DNA from: JBDTCO01 sp039923495 | GTDB lineage: Bacteria > Myxococcota_A > Polyangia > Palsa-1104 | Direction of reading: 5' to 3' | Assembly (NCBI GenBank): GCA_039923495.1 | Contig: JBDTCO010000219.1 | Span: 1 to 19,767 of the forward strand | DNA length: 19,767 nucleotides | Part shown: positions 13,973 to 19,767 of the stretch, piece by piece | How the letters are laid out: each line of letters opens with the position of its first letter | Numbering within the stretch: position 1 is the stretch's first letter | Notes under the pieces: model-generated | Databases searched by the model: none | Told to the model about the DNA's origin: nothing | What the model saw: the letters and a program-made list of their open reading frames with translations, nothing else | Made by a program: the position numbers and the translations under genes

Positions 13973-14013
13973 GCGGCGAATCAGCTCACGCAGATGCGGC
14001 GAATCAGCTCGCG
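13973..14013 (-). repeat. 23-bp-period duplication at the 3' end of the PilZ gene
   Basis: Two copies of an 18-base block, 13973-13990 and 13996-14013, agree at 17 of 18 positions and are offset by 23 bases. On the minus strand each encodes REL-IRR when read in its own frame. Because 23 is not a multiple of 3, the second copy falls out of frame and the gene stops early inside it. Confidence 0.8.
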
Positions 14014-14598
14014 GAGCCGACGCGAGCCGCCGCCGTCTCGATACACGAAGCGGAGGCCGCTGCCGCCGGGCGTGTGATAAGAGACGCGTCCCGCGATCTC
14101 CATCTTCGCGGCGCCCCCGGGCGGCACGAGGTCGAGCACGAGCTCGGTGCCGAGCTTCATCACCACGCCGCCGAGCAGCGCGCCACCGACGGAGATTTCC
14201 AGCAGCTCGCCGCTCTGTGACTCCGTGGAGCCGACCAGACGATAGTTCACCCGGAGCTGCACCGGGATGCGCACGTGCTTGCGACGCGCCGAGCTCGCCT
14301 CGCCCGCGAGCGTGCGCAGGACGAAGTGGCGCTTCTCGGCCTCGCCGGCATGGAACACGACCGTGGCACCGGCACGCACGCGGAGCCTCGGCAACGCCGG
14401 ACGCCACTCGGTGACCGATCCGCGGATGAGCACCTTGTTGGGGAGTCCGTCGCAGACCAGCTCGACGATCACGTTCTCGTCGGCTGCGATCGGCTGCGTG
14501 GTCGCGACGAACAGACCGCCCGTCGGTGCGTCCGACTGGTAGCTCTGCAGAAAGTCGCTCTGCCCCTGAAACTTGGCGCGCAGGAAACGCATGGCCAT
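13981..14598 (-). CDS. PilZ-domain protein with an N-terminal degenerate PilZ-like domain
   Basis: A 205-residue protein starting at ATG 14598 ('MAMRFLRAKF'). An upstream in-frame ATG at 14634 lies inside the -35, so it is excluded. Residues ~1-70 form a degenerate PilZ-like unit ('DAPTGGLFVATTQPIAADENVIVEL', then 'VLIRGSVTEW'), of the sort annotated as a Myxococcus paralogous domain. Residues ~104-190 form a canonical PilZ domain with 'RRKHVR' (RxxxR at 106-110) and 'EISVGG' at 134-139, where the usual Asp/Asn is Glu. This pair of motifs binds cyclic di-GMP in the family. The extreme C-terminus has been altered by a 23-bp duplication: it ends 'LRELIRRICVS', whereas without the duplication it would end 'LRELIRRVGVSWR'. 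It is probably a cytoplasmic c-di-GMP effector, cotranscribed with the DUF721 gene. Confidence 0.82.
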   Translation of the reverse strand: MAMRFLRAKFQGQSDFLQSYQSDAPTGGLFVATTQPIAADENVIVELVCDGLPNKVLIRGSVTEWRPALPRLRVRAGATVVFHAGEAEKRHFVLRTLAGEASSARRKHVRIPVQLRVNYRLVGSTESQSGELLEISVGGALLGGVVMKLGTELVLDLVPPGGAAKMEIAGRVSYHTPGGSGLRFVYRDGGGSRRLRELIRRICVS

Positions 14599-14604
14599 CA
14601 AAGT

Positions 14605-14634
14605 AGTGTACTGGCTTACCAAGCTTTCCGTCAA
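14605..14634 (-). promoter_or_regulatory. PilZ gene promoter (leaderless)
   Basis: On the minus strand TTGACG (14629-14634), an 18-base spacer and TACACT (14605-14610) end 6 bases before the ATG at 14598. No Shine-Dalgarno is present. The arrangement is almost identical to that of glyA and decides the start codon. Confidence 0.65.
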
Positions 14635-14646
14635 CGGTCTGACGGT

Positions 14647-14694
14647 GTCTCGTAAATACTCGTAACGAGATGGTTCGAGCTGGCGACACGAGAC
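14647..14694. promoter_or_regulatory. Cluster of CTCGT/ACGAG half-sites between divergent promoters
   Basis: Between the PilZ and aminotransferase promoters are CTCGTAA at 14649-14655 and again at 14659-14665 (exact 10-base spacing), ACGAG at 14665-14669 making an 11-base palindrome CTCGT-A-ACGAG (14659-14669), and ACGAGAC at 14688-14694, which is inverted relative to GTCTCGT at 14647-14653. The one-helical-turn spacing and symmetry suggest an operator. Confidence 0.4.
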
Positions 14695-14709
14695 CCCGCT
14701 GGGTGCGCG

Positions 14710-14715
14710 TACACT
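14710..14715 (+). promoter_or_regulatory. Possible -10 of the aminotransferase operon
   Basis: TACACT, the same hexamer as in the PilZ promoter, ends 7 bases before the ATG at 14723. A TTGACA-like -35 is not visible at 16-19 bases, so the promoter may need an activator. GGAGGG (14716-14721) is only 1 base from the ATG, too close for a ribosome site. Confidence 0.35.
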
Positions 14716-14722
14716 GGAGGGA

Positions 14723-15553
14723 ATGAGCTGGGTCTTCGTCGATGGCCGTGTGTGCGACGCATCGTCTGCGCGCGTGCCCGTGCTCGATCGCGGCTTCCTC
14801 TACGGGGACTCCGTCTACGAGGTCACGCGAACCTTCGGAGGGCGCGCGCACCTCCTCGGGCCGCACCTCGACAGGCTCGAGCGCTCGGCAGACGGCATCT
14901 ACCTGACGCTGCCTCCGCGAGGCGTGATCGAGGCTGCGGTCACCGAGGTGATCCGCGCGGGCGAAGGGCACGAGCTGTACCTGCGCATCGTCGTGACGCG
15001 CGGCGAGGGGGAGCTCGGGCTCGATCCGGCGCTCGCGGACGCGCCTCGTCTCGTCGTGGTCGGGCGCGCCGTGAATCCGCCGCCCGCTGCTGCGTATCGG
15101 GACGGCGTCGCGGTCGTGCTGTCGTCGCGCCGTCGCAGCTCGCCCGAGCTCAAGACGGGCAACTATCTCGAGAGCGTGCTCGCCACGCGCGAGGCGCGTG
15201 CCGCGGGCGCGCACGAGGCGCTCCTTCGCGATGGCGTCGGTCGCATCACCGAGGGCAGCTCGTCGAACGTCTTCGCGGTGGTCGGTGGTCGGCTCGTGAC
15301 GCCACCCGTGAGCGCTGGCCTCCTGTGTGGCATCACGCGGCAGTCACTGATCGAGCTCGCGCGCCTCGACGGGCTCTGTGTGGACGAGGTGCCGCTGTGG
15401 CCCGCTGATCTGCTGCGCGCGACGGAGCTGTTCCTGTCGAGCTCCATCCGCGGCGTCCTGCCGGTGACGAAGCTAGACGGTGTCGCGGTCGGTGACGGCG
15501 TGCCCGGTGCCGTGACGAAGCGCGTGATGCAGCTGTACCAGGCGTCGACTTGA
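14723..15553 (+). CDS. Class IV PLP aminotransferase / aminodeoxychorismate lyase family protein
   Basis: A 276-residue fold-type IV PLP enzyme. It has 'DRGFLYGDSVYEVTRTFGG' (22-40), 'HLDRLERSA' (48-56), the Schiff-base Lys 144 in 'PELKTGNYLESVLATREARAAG', the cofactor Glu 177 in 'RITEGSSSNVF' (174-184), 'GLLCGITRQSLIELA' (199-213) and 'ELFLSSSIRGVLPVTKLDG' near the C-terminus. The family includes branched-chain aminotransferase, D-amino-acid aminotransferase and 4-amino-4-deoxychorismate lyase (PabC); the sequence alone does not decide. A PabC role would fit the orphan amidotransferase and folC nearby, but that is inference. It overlaps the next gene by 4 bases (TTGA). Confidence 0.88.
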   Translation: MSWVFVDGRVCDASSARVPVLDRGFLYGDSVYEVTRTFGGRAHLLGPHLDRLERSADGIYLTLPPRGVIEAAVTEVIRAGEGHELYLRIVVTRGEGELGLDPALADAPRLVVVGRAVNPPPAAAYRDGVAVVLSSRRRSSPELKTGNYLESVLATREARAAGAHEALLRDGVGRITEGSSSNVFAVVGGRLVTPPVSAGLLCGITRQSLIELARLDGLCVDEVPLWPADLLRATELFLSSSIRGVLPVTKLDGVAVGDGVPGAVTKRVMQLYQAST

Positions 15554-16662
15554 AGCTCGTCGTGGGCCTCGCCGTTCTCGTGGCCTACGTCGTGCTCACC
15601 ACCGCGCTCGCGCACGTGCTGACGTGGCCGGTCGCGGTCGCGGCTGCCCCGCCGACGATCGAGCGCCCGCCGGCGCGTCCGGGTCACGCGCGCCTCCTGT
15701 TCCTCGGCGACACGGGGCTCGGAGATCGTGCGCAGGCGCTGCTCGATGCGCGTGGCTACGACGCGCCCTTCGAGCGGACACGCTGGCTCGTGGAGAGCGC
15801 CGACGTCGCCGTGGCCAACCTCGAGATGCCCATCACCGAGCACCGCCGACGGTTCGCGATGTACAAGCGCTGGCGCTACGCATCGTCACCTCGCGCGGCG
15901 CTCGCGCTCGCGTCGGCGGGGCTCGACGTCGTGACGCTCGCCAACAACCACAGCACGGACCAGGACGACGAAGGGCTCTTCGACACGCTGCGGCTGTCCC
16001 GCGCGGCGGGGCTCGAGCCGATGGGCGCGGGCAGCAACGAGGAAGAGGCGCGCCGCGGGCTCGTGATCCGCGTCGGCGATGTGAACGTCGGCGTGCTCGC
16101 GTACTGCGAGCGGCAGCTGTGGTGGGAGGTGTGGGACGATCAGTTCGCGCGGCGCTCGCGGCCCGGCGTCGCCGCGCTGACCGACGCGGGCCTCGCGGCG
16201 GACATCGCGCGGCTGCGGCCGCTCGTCGATGTGCTCGTCGTGACGCTGCACATCGGCTACAACTACGAGGCCCCGACCGAGGACACGCTGCGCTGGTCGC
16301 GGCGCGCCATCGATCTCGGCGCAGACCTCGTCGTGGATCACCATCCTCACTCCTCGCACCCCATCGCGCTGCATCGCGGGCGTCCCATCGCGCTGTCGCT
16401 GGGGAACTTCGTCTTCGGCACGCCCGGCCACAGGGAGCTCGACGTGGGTCAGATGCTCTTCGTGGAGCTCGACGGCAAGCGACTCGCGCGCCTCGAGGTG
16501 CTGCCGCTCGACGTGCAGAACAACCGCGTCGCGTTCGTCCCACGTCCGCTCGTCGGCGCGCCGCTCGATGCCGCGCTCTCGTCGCTGATCCGCGAGTCGG
16601 CAGCGTACGGGGCTGCGATGCATCGCGAAGCGGATCGTGCCGTGCTGGAGCTCGCGCCATGA
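15550..16662 (+). CDS. CapA-family (poly-gamma-glutamate capsule type) metallophosphoesterase-like membrane protein
   Basis: A 370-residue protein. The start is the TTG at 15550, overlapping the previous stop in TTGA; a GTG at 15562 is the alternative. Residues ~3-26 form an N-terminal membrane anchor or uncleaved signal. The rest is the PGA_cap (CapA) fold, related to calcineurin-like phosphoesterases: 'LLFLGDTGLGD' (49-59), 'VAVANLEMPITEH' (86-98), 'TLANNHSTDQDDEGLFDTL' (129-147), 'TLHIGYNYE' (232-240), 'VVDHHPHSSHP' (261-271) and 'ALSLGNFVFG' (281-290). The metal-ligand Asp, Asn-Glu, Asn-His and His positions are all kept. CapA proteins help make or export poly-gamma-glutamate in bacilli; relatives elsewhere have unknown substrates. 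No CapB or CapC ligase is in view, so a capsule role is not implied. It overlaps the next gene by 4 bases. Confidence 0.88.
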   Translation: MKLVVGLAVLVAYVVLTTALAHVLTWPVAVAAAPPTIERPPARPGHARLLFLGDTGLGDRAQALLDARGYDAPFERTRWLVESADVAVANLEMPITEHRRRFAMYKRWRYASSPRAALALASAGLDVVTLANNHSTDQDDEGLFDTLRLSRAAGLEPMGAGSNEEEARRGLVIRVGDVNVGVLAYCERQLWWEVWDDQFARRSRPGVAALTDAGLAADIARLRPLVDVLVVTLHIGYNYEAPTEDTLRWSRRAIDLGADLVVDHHPHSSHPIALHRGRPIALSLGNFVFGTPGHRELDVGQMLFVELDGKRLARLEVLPLDVQNNRVAFVPRPLVGAPLDAALSSLIRESAAYGAAMHREADRAVLELAP

Positions 16663-16910
16663 TCCCCGTCTGGTTCGTCTACGTCGGCGGCTTCTCGCTC
16701 GTCCTCCTCGGGCTCATGCAGATGAAGGTGCGGCCCAGCGAGGCGGGCGACTCGCTGTACACGAAGTTCGTGAACGTCGGCACGCTGTGGTCGCTGCTCT
16801 GCATCACCGTCGGCGCAGGACTGCTCGCGATGGCGCTCGGCTACTGGGCCGGGCCGTTCGACATCATGAAGCCGCCGCCGCCCCCGACGAGCAGGCGGCA
16901 CCACCACTGA
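16659..16910 (+). CDS. Small two-pass membrane protein
   Basis: An 83-residue protein whose ATG (16659) overlaps the previous stop by 4 bases (ATGA), so it is translated with the CapA-like protein. It has two hydrophobic segments: residues ~3-21 ('PVWFVYVGGFSLVLLGLMQ') and ~42-62 ('LWSLLCITVGAGLLAMALGYW'). Between them lies a short polar loop 'KVRPSEAGDSLYTKF', and the tail is Pro- and His-rich (PPPPP then HHH). I do not recognise a family. The operon position suggests it is a partner of the CapA-like protein in the membrane. Its 3' end lies 3 bases from the convergent reductase gene. Confidence 0.72.
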   Translation: MIPVWFVYVGGFSLVLLGLMQMKVRPSEAGDSLYTKFVNVGTLWSLLCITVGAGLLAMALGYWAGPFDIMKPPPPPTSRRHHH

Positions 16911-16913
16911 GCT

Positions 16914-17969
16914 TCAGCCGACCTGGCGTGCGAGCGAGAGCAGCCCGTCGAGGGATGACTTTTCGCGGCCCGCCTCGATGTCGCGCACGCGCTGGACGAG
17001 CGCCGCGTTGACGGGTGTCGGGATGCCGAGCGCGGCGCCGCGACGCACGAGCTCGCCGTTGAGGTAGTCGATCTCGGGCGGACGTCCGCGCTCGAGCGCG
17101 TACAGCATCGAGCTGCGCATGCGACGAAAGCGCATGCCGACCGCGGTCATGAGCACGTGCTTCAAGAACAGCGTCGGCGCGAGCGGGCAGCTGCGCTCGA
17201 AGCGCGTGAGCGTGAGCAGGTTCATGTCGATGGTGCCGCCGACCTTCGTCATGCGGACGCCGCTCGCCTCGGCGACCGCGCGGACCTCGGTCCACACCTC
17301 GAGCGAGAGCCGACGCACCAGGCGATGGCCCAGCAGCTTGCCGAGCGTGTCGCCACCGATGGCGCCGATCGTCGACGTGACGCTGTTGATGGCGAGCTTG
17401 GACCAGCGCACGCCGGGGAAGTTGTCGGCGAGCTCGGCCGGGCCCGTGGCTCTGAGCGCCACGCACAGCGCGTCGAGCTGCCCCGCCGTCGCGGGTGCGC
17501 CGACGCCCGCGAGCTGACCGAGCTGGAGCCCGCCCGTCGAGGTGCGCTTGAGCTCGCCCGGTGCGGTCATGCTCGCGCCCCACCCGACCACGCAGCCGAC
17601 GACGCGCGCGTCCGGCACGAGCGCAGCGGCGCGCGCCTCGGGGAGGCCATTTTGGAACACGACGATCAGCGTCTCCGGCGAGAGCGCGCCACGTGCGCTC
17701 TGCAGCGCGGCCTCGAGCGCCGGTGCCTGCACCGCGACGATCACCGCGTCGAACGGCCCCTTCGCGTCGGAGAGCGCGGCGACGGGCGGCGCGGTCAACG
17801 GCACCTGCCATGTCGTACCGTCGAGGTTGGTGACGCAGAGGCCCTTCCGGGCCATCACCGCGCGCGCCTCGGGATCACGCGCGACTGGCGTGACGTCGAC
17901 TCCCTGTCGAAGGAGACACGCGGCCGTCACGCCGCCGATGCCTCCGGTTCCGATGACGCCGATGCGCAT
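16914..17969 (-). CDS. Ketopantoate reductase (ApbA/PanE) family protein
   Basis: A 351-residue NADPH-dependent dehydrogenase of the 2-dehydropantoate 2-reductase family, longer than E. coli PanE (~303). It has the Rossmann motif 'GVIGTGGIGG' (4-13), 'FQNGLP' (105-110) with the family Asn, the catalytic Lys in 'WSKLAINSVTSTIGAI' (189-204) with the partner Asn 195, 'SSML' (286-289), and 'EIDYLNGELV' (299-308) with the substrate-binding Glu. These match the active site, so a pantoate-making role is plausible; many paralogues act on other 2-ketoacids, hence no gene symbol. TTAGAT lies about 8 bases upstream of the ATG and could be a -10. The gene follows the lipoprotein terminator on the minus strand and so is probably separately transcribed. 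Confidence 0.88.
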   Translation of the reverse strand: MRIGVIGTGGIGGVTAACLLRQGVDVTPVARDPEARAVMARKGLCVTNLDGTTWQVPLTAPPVAALSDAKGPFDAVIVAVQAPALEAALQSARGALSPETLIVVFQNGLPEARAAALVPDARVVGCVVGWGASMTAPGELKRTSTGGLQLGQLAGVGAPATAGQLDALCVALRATGPAELADNFPGVRWSKLAINSVTSTIGAIGGDTLGKLLGHRLVRRLSLEVWTEVRAVAEASGVRMTKVGGTIDMNLLTLTRFERSCPLAPTLFLKHVLMTAVGMRFRRMRSSMLYALERGRPPEIDYLNGELVRRGAALGIPTPVNAALVQRVRDIEAGREKSSLDGLLSLARQVG

Positions 17970-18014
17970 GCGCCTTGTATCTAACGCGTCGCGATCCTCG
18001 TGGGCAAGCTGCGC

Positions 18015-18046
18015 AAAAAAAAACGGCGCCGGGTGAGCGGCGCCGT
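18015..18046 (-). terminator. Rho-independent terminator of the lipoprotein gene
   Basis: A perfect 8-base stem, ACGGCGCC (18023-18030) with GGCGCCGT (18039-18046), encloses an 8-base loop. On the minus strand it is followed by an unbroken run of nine T (plus-strand A at 18015-18023). It lies 23 bases after the lipoprotein stop. It is the only textbook intrinsic terminator I find in the window. Confidence 0.92.
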
Positions 18047-18069
18047 CTCGATGCGAGAGGTCCTTCGAC

Positions 18070-18525
18070 TCAGGTGCCGTTGACGCAGGCCTGGAACTCG
18101 GCCGGGCAGCCGTGCGTGGCTTCGTACGAGACGCAGTCCGTGCAGCCCGACGTCACGTCCTTTGCGTCCGTGCAGCCGGTGATGCCCCCGTCCTCGGTGC
18201 CGCCGTCGAAGGTCTTGCCGATGCACTGGGTGTACCCGCAGGACAGGAGCGCCTGGAACTCGTTCTGCGCCATGATCGTGCCGCTCTCGACGGCAGCGGT
18301 GACGCAGGCAGTGACGTCGTTGCCCGAGCACTTTTGAGCGGTGAAAAGGATGGTGGTGCAGGCATTGTCGCCGTGCGCGATCTCCGCCATGTCGCCGGTG
18401 TGGGCCGCCATGTCGCCACCCGTGACGGCCATGTCTTCGGTCTTGTTGCTGGAGCTGCCACCGCAGGCGGCGAAGTAGAGCGGTGCAGCGAGGAGGGTGA
18501 CGGCGAGCAGCAGGGTCTTGCGCAT
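18070..18525 (-). CDS. Cys-rich lipoprotein with 'DMA' repeat linker
   Basis: A 151-residue predicted lipoprotein. The signal peptide 'KTLLLAVTLLAAPLYFAAC' ends in a lipobox with the acylated Cys at 21, followed by GGSSS, typical of an outer-membrane-sorted lipoprotein tail. Residues ~30-50 are an acidic linker with imperfect repeats of G-D-M-A ('EDMAVTGGDMAAHTGDMAE'). The rest holds eight or nine further Cys in short loops ('NACTTI', 'QKCSGNDVTACV', 'SCGYTQCIG', 'GCTDAK', 'GCTDCVSY', 'HGCPAEFQACV'), probably disulphide-bonded outside the cytoplasm. The family is unrecognised; proteins of this build are frequent in myxobacteria. It is a single-gene transcript with a strong promoter (18562-18590), an AAGGAG ribosome site (18533-18538, 7 bases before the ATG) and a terminator. 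It may be highly expressed. Confidence 0.82.
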   Translation of the reverse strand: MRKTLLLAVTLLAAPLYFAACGGSSSNKTEDMAVTGGDMAAHTGDMAEIAHGDNACTTILFTAQKCSGNDVTACVTAAVESGTIMAQNEFQALLSCGYTQCIGKTFDGGTEDGGITGCTDAKDVTSGCTDCVSYEATHGCPAEFQACVNGT

Positions 18526-18561
18526 GGATGAGCTCCTTGGGGCAAAGCTAGGGTTCTCTCC

Positions 18562-18590
18562 ATTATAGCCCCGTTTTCGAGGTGTGCCAA
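18562..18590 (-). promoter_or_regulatory. Near-consensus sigma-70 promoter of the lipoprotein gene
   Basis: On the minus strand TTGGCA (18585-18590), exactly 17 bases, then a perfect TATAAT (18562-18567). The -35 begins only a few bases after the lipA stop. The leader is about 30 bases and ends in AAGGAG. This is the strongest promoter in the window by match. Confidence 0.85.
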
Positions 18591-18594
18591 TTCG

Positions 18595-19590
18595 TCACAC
18601 GGGCGCGGCGGTGCGCTTTCTCACGACGGCACGGACGAGGTCGGCCTGCCCATCGGCGTGGTAGCTCGAGCGCACGAGCGGCCCGGCCTCCACGTGCGGG
18701 ATGCCGAGCGCGCGGGCTTCCTCGGCGAGCGTGTCGAACTCCGCGGGCTCGACGAAGCGTTGCACCGGCAGGTGGTGCGTGCGCGAGGGCTGGAGGTACT
18801 GACCCAGCGTGAGGATGTCGACGAACGTCGCGAGCTCGGCGATGACCTCGCGCACCTCTTCGATGGTCTCGCCGAGGCCGAGCATGATGCCCGTCTTGGT
18901 GACGGCGCCGCGAGAATGGGCGTGGCGAAGGATCGCGTAGCTGCGCTCGTAGCTCGCCTGGACGCGGACGGCGCGCGACAGCCGCGGCACGGTCTCGAGG
19001 TTGTGCGAGAAGACGTCGGGCGCAGCGGCGAGCACCACATCGAGATCGGACGTGACGCCCTTGAAGTCACCGGTGAGCACCTCGAGGGTCATGTCGGGCG
19101 AGGCATCCTTGCACGCGCGGATCGTGGCCGCCCAGTGCGCGGCGCCACCGTCGGCGAGATCGTCGCGATCGACCGACGTGATGACCGTGTGTGACAGCCC
19201 GAGCTTCGCCAGCGTGGCCGCGACCCGGCGCGGCTCGTCGTGATCGACGGGCTCGGGCTTGCCGGTCGGCACGTCGCAGAACTGACACGACCGCGTGCAG
19301 ATGCCGCCGAGGATCATGATGGTGAGCGCCTTGCGGTTCCAGCACTCGCCGATGTTCGGGCACGACGCGCTCTCGCACACCGTGTGCAGGCGCTCCTCGT
19401 GCACGAGCTCGCGCAGCTCGAAGAACGCCTCGCCCGTCGGCAGCTTCGCCTTGATCCAGGGCGGTAGCCGACGACGCGGTACCTCGGGGTCTGTCGAAGG
19501 CGACGGAGCGGGCGAGGTGCCGAGCACAGGCAGGTGGAGACGCGATGCGCTCGGGGCTTTCGAGTACCTGGAGCGCTTCAGCGTTTCCAT
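18595..19590 (-). CDS. lipA: Lipoyl synthase
   Basis: A 331-residue radical-SAM enzyme that inserts two sulphurs into octanoyl groups on lipoyl domains of 2-oxoacid dehydrogenases and the glycine cleavage system. Both clusters' ligands are present: the auxiliary-cluster C72-x4-C77-x5-C83 ('VCESASCPNIGEC') and the SAM-cluster C98-x3-C102-x2-C105 ('CTRSCQFC'). The C-terminal 'VRSSYHA' (306-312) carries the conserved Ser that ligates the auxiliary cluster. Other family marks are 'TVITSVDRDDLADGGA', 'DVFSHNLETVPRL', 'KTGIMLGLGE' and 'YLQPSRTH'. The first ~40 residues are an unusual low-complexity extension. The ATG is 6 bases after the stop of the upstream gene, so it is probably cotranscribed with it. 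No lipB is in view, so the source of octanoyl-protein is not visible. Confidence 0.97.
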   Translation of the reverse strand: METLKRSRYSKAPSASRLHLPVLGTSPAPSPSTDPEVPRRRLPPWIKAKLPTGEAFFELRELVHEERLHTVCESASCPNIGECWNRKALTIMILGGICTRSCQFCDVPTGKPEPVDHDEPRRVAATLAKLGLSHTVITSVDRDDLADGGAAHWAATIRACKDASPDMTLEVLTGDFKGVTSDLDVVLAAAPDVFSHNLETVPRLSRAVRVQASYERSYAILRHAHSRGAVTKTGIMLGLGETIEEVREVIAELATFVDILTLGQYLQPSRTHHLPVQRFVEPAEFDTLAEEARALGIPHVEAGPLVRSSYHADGQADLVRAVVRKRTAAPV

Positions 19591-19596
19591 GCTGGT

Positions 19597-19767
19597 TTAA
19601 TGGGCCACGGCGTCGATGTCCGCAAGGCACTCCGCGCCATAGAGGACGTCCGAGCCGCCCGCGAGCGCCTGCTGCGCAAATGCCGCGGCGCTGCTCTCGC
19701 CCTCGTTCTCCCAGTACATGATGCACTTCGTGTTGGTGCAGTGCGCCCCGTGCGCGGTGTCCTGGTG
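19597..19767 (-). CDS. 3' end of a probable zinc metallopeptidase (partial)
   Basis: An open frame enters at the right edge of the window and ends at TAA (19597-19599), six bases before lipA. Only 56 residues are visible. They begin 'HQDTAHGAHCTNTKCIMYWENEG' in sense, i.e. a His-rich segment followed by C-x5-C-I-M-Y-W, then an Ala-rich helix 'AAAFAQQALAGGSDVLYG' and a last Cys. The 'H...HC....C-I-M' arrangement resembles the region after the HExxHxxG motif in archaemetzincin/metzincin-like peptidases, where a Met-turn follows. The HExxH itself would lie beyond the window, so this is a tentative call. Without more sequence it should be treated as a hypothetical protein with a plausible metal site. 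Confidence 0.5.
   Translation of the reverse strand, partial: HQDTAHGAHCTNTKCIMYWENEGESSAAAFAQQALAGGSDVLYGAECLADIDAVAH

Noticed and set aside
14599..14634. ATG at 14634 as the PilZ start
   Set aside because: It lies within the -35 hexamer of a TTGACG-18-TACACT promoter ending 6 bases before the ATG at 14598.
13952..15214. 420-residue minus-strand frame running through the PilZ and aminotransferase genes
   Set aside because: It crosses a divergent promoter region and an opposite-strand PLP enzyme; only its last few residues matter, as the pre-duplication ending of the PilZ protein.
18546..18553. GCTAGGGT on the plus strand as a plus-strand promoter element
   Set aside because: It falls in the leader of the minus-strand lipoprotein gene, and no plus-strand gene follows; it echoes the motif before the CRP gene by chance.
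1..19767. Mobile element, prophage, CRISPR array, tRNA/rRNA or restriction/defence genes
   Set aside because: I looked for transposase or integrase motifs, direct-repeat/spacer patterns, terminal repeats, cloverleaf sequences and toxin-antitoxin or nuclease motifs and found none I could support by eye; a Rfam/tRNAscan and defence-finder run would be decisive.

Overview
The window is very GC-rich and densely coded, with no gene-free stretch longer than about 180 bases. I see no rRNA, tRNA, CRISPR array, insertion sequence or phage gene. It looks like chromosome from a myxobacterium-type organism (Myxococcota, perhaps Polyangia). The reasons are a PilZ protein with the tandem degenerate-plus-canonical layout common in Myxococcus, a 'C-x5-C-x5-C-x4-C' element of the kind seen in myxobacterial surface proteins, a cysteine-rich lipoprotein with a 'DMA' repeat linker, and the overall codon use. 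This placement is inference from the sequence alone.

Layout. (a) 1-2670, plus strand: a tightly packed operon of a XRE/S24-like regulator (5' end cut by the window edge), a DUF155/RMD1-family membrane protein, a family-2 glycosyltransferase-like protein that has lost its usual active-site acids, and a DUF2064/TIGR04282 nucleotidyltransferase-like protein. (b) 2708-5431, plus: a CRP/FNR-type regulator, accD and folC, with gaps of 2-4 bases. (c) 5471-6214, plus: a secreted protein with an AMIN-like C-terminus and its own promoter. (d) 6234-10259, minus: a two-gene operon with a 180-residue secreted protein followed by a giant 1157-residue secreted protein made almost wholly of about 58 copies of a 17-18 residue 'PLFW'-type beta repeat. 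This is the most unusual object here. (e) 10432-11517, plus: a TPR protein with a membrane hairpin. (f) 11548-13942: glyA (minus) and an anthranilate/aminodeoxychorismate glutamine amidotransferase (plus) are divergent from interleaved promoters. The amidotransferase ends tail-to-tail on a DUF721/DciA-like gene. (g) 13981-14598, minus: the PilZ gene, whose 3' end carries a 23-bp duplication that shifts the frame. (h) 14723-16910, plus: class IV aminotransferase, CapA-like phosphoesterase and small membrane protein, overlapping by 4 bases each. (i) 16914-19767, minus: a ketopantoate-reductase family gene, a lipoprotein with a textbook promoter and terminator, lipA, and the 3' end of a probable zinc metallopeptidase.

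Common threads. Several genes touch folate and one-carbon metabolism (folC, glyA, a possible pabA, and a class IV aminotransferase that could be pabC), but they are not one operon. Fatty-acid and lipoate synthesis (accD, lipA) is also present. Promoters are readable: TTGACR or TTGGCA, 17-18 bases, then a TA-N3-T-like hexamer. Several lie only 6-8 bases before the start codon with no Shine-Dalgarno sequence, which points to leaderless transcripts.
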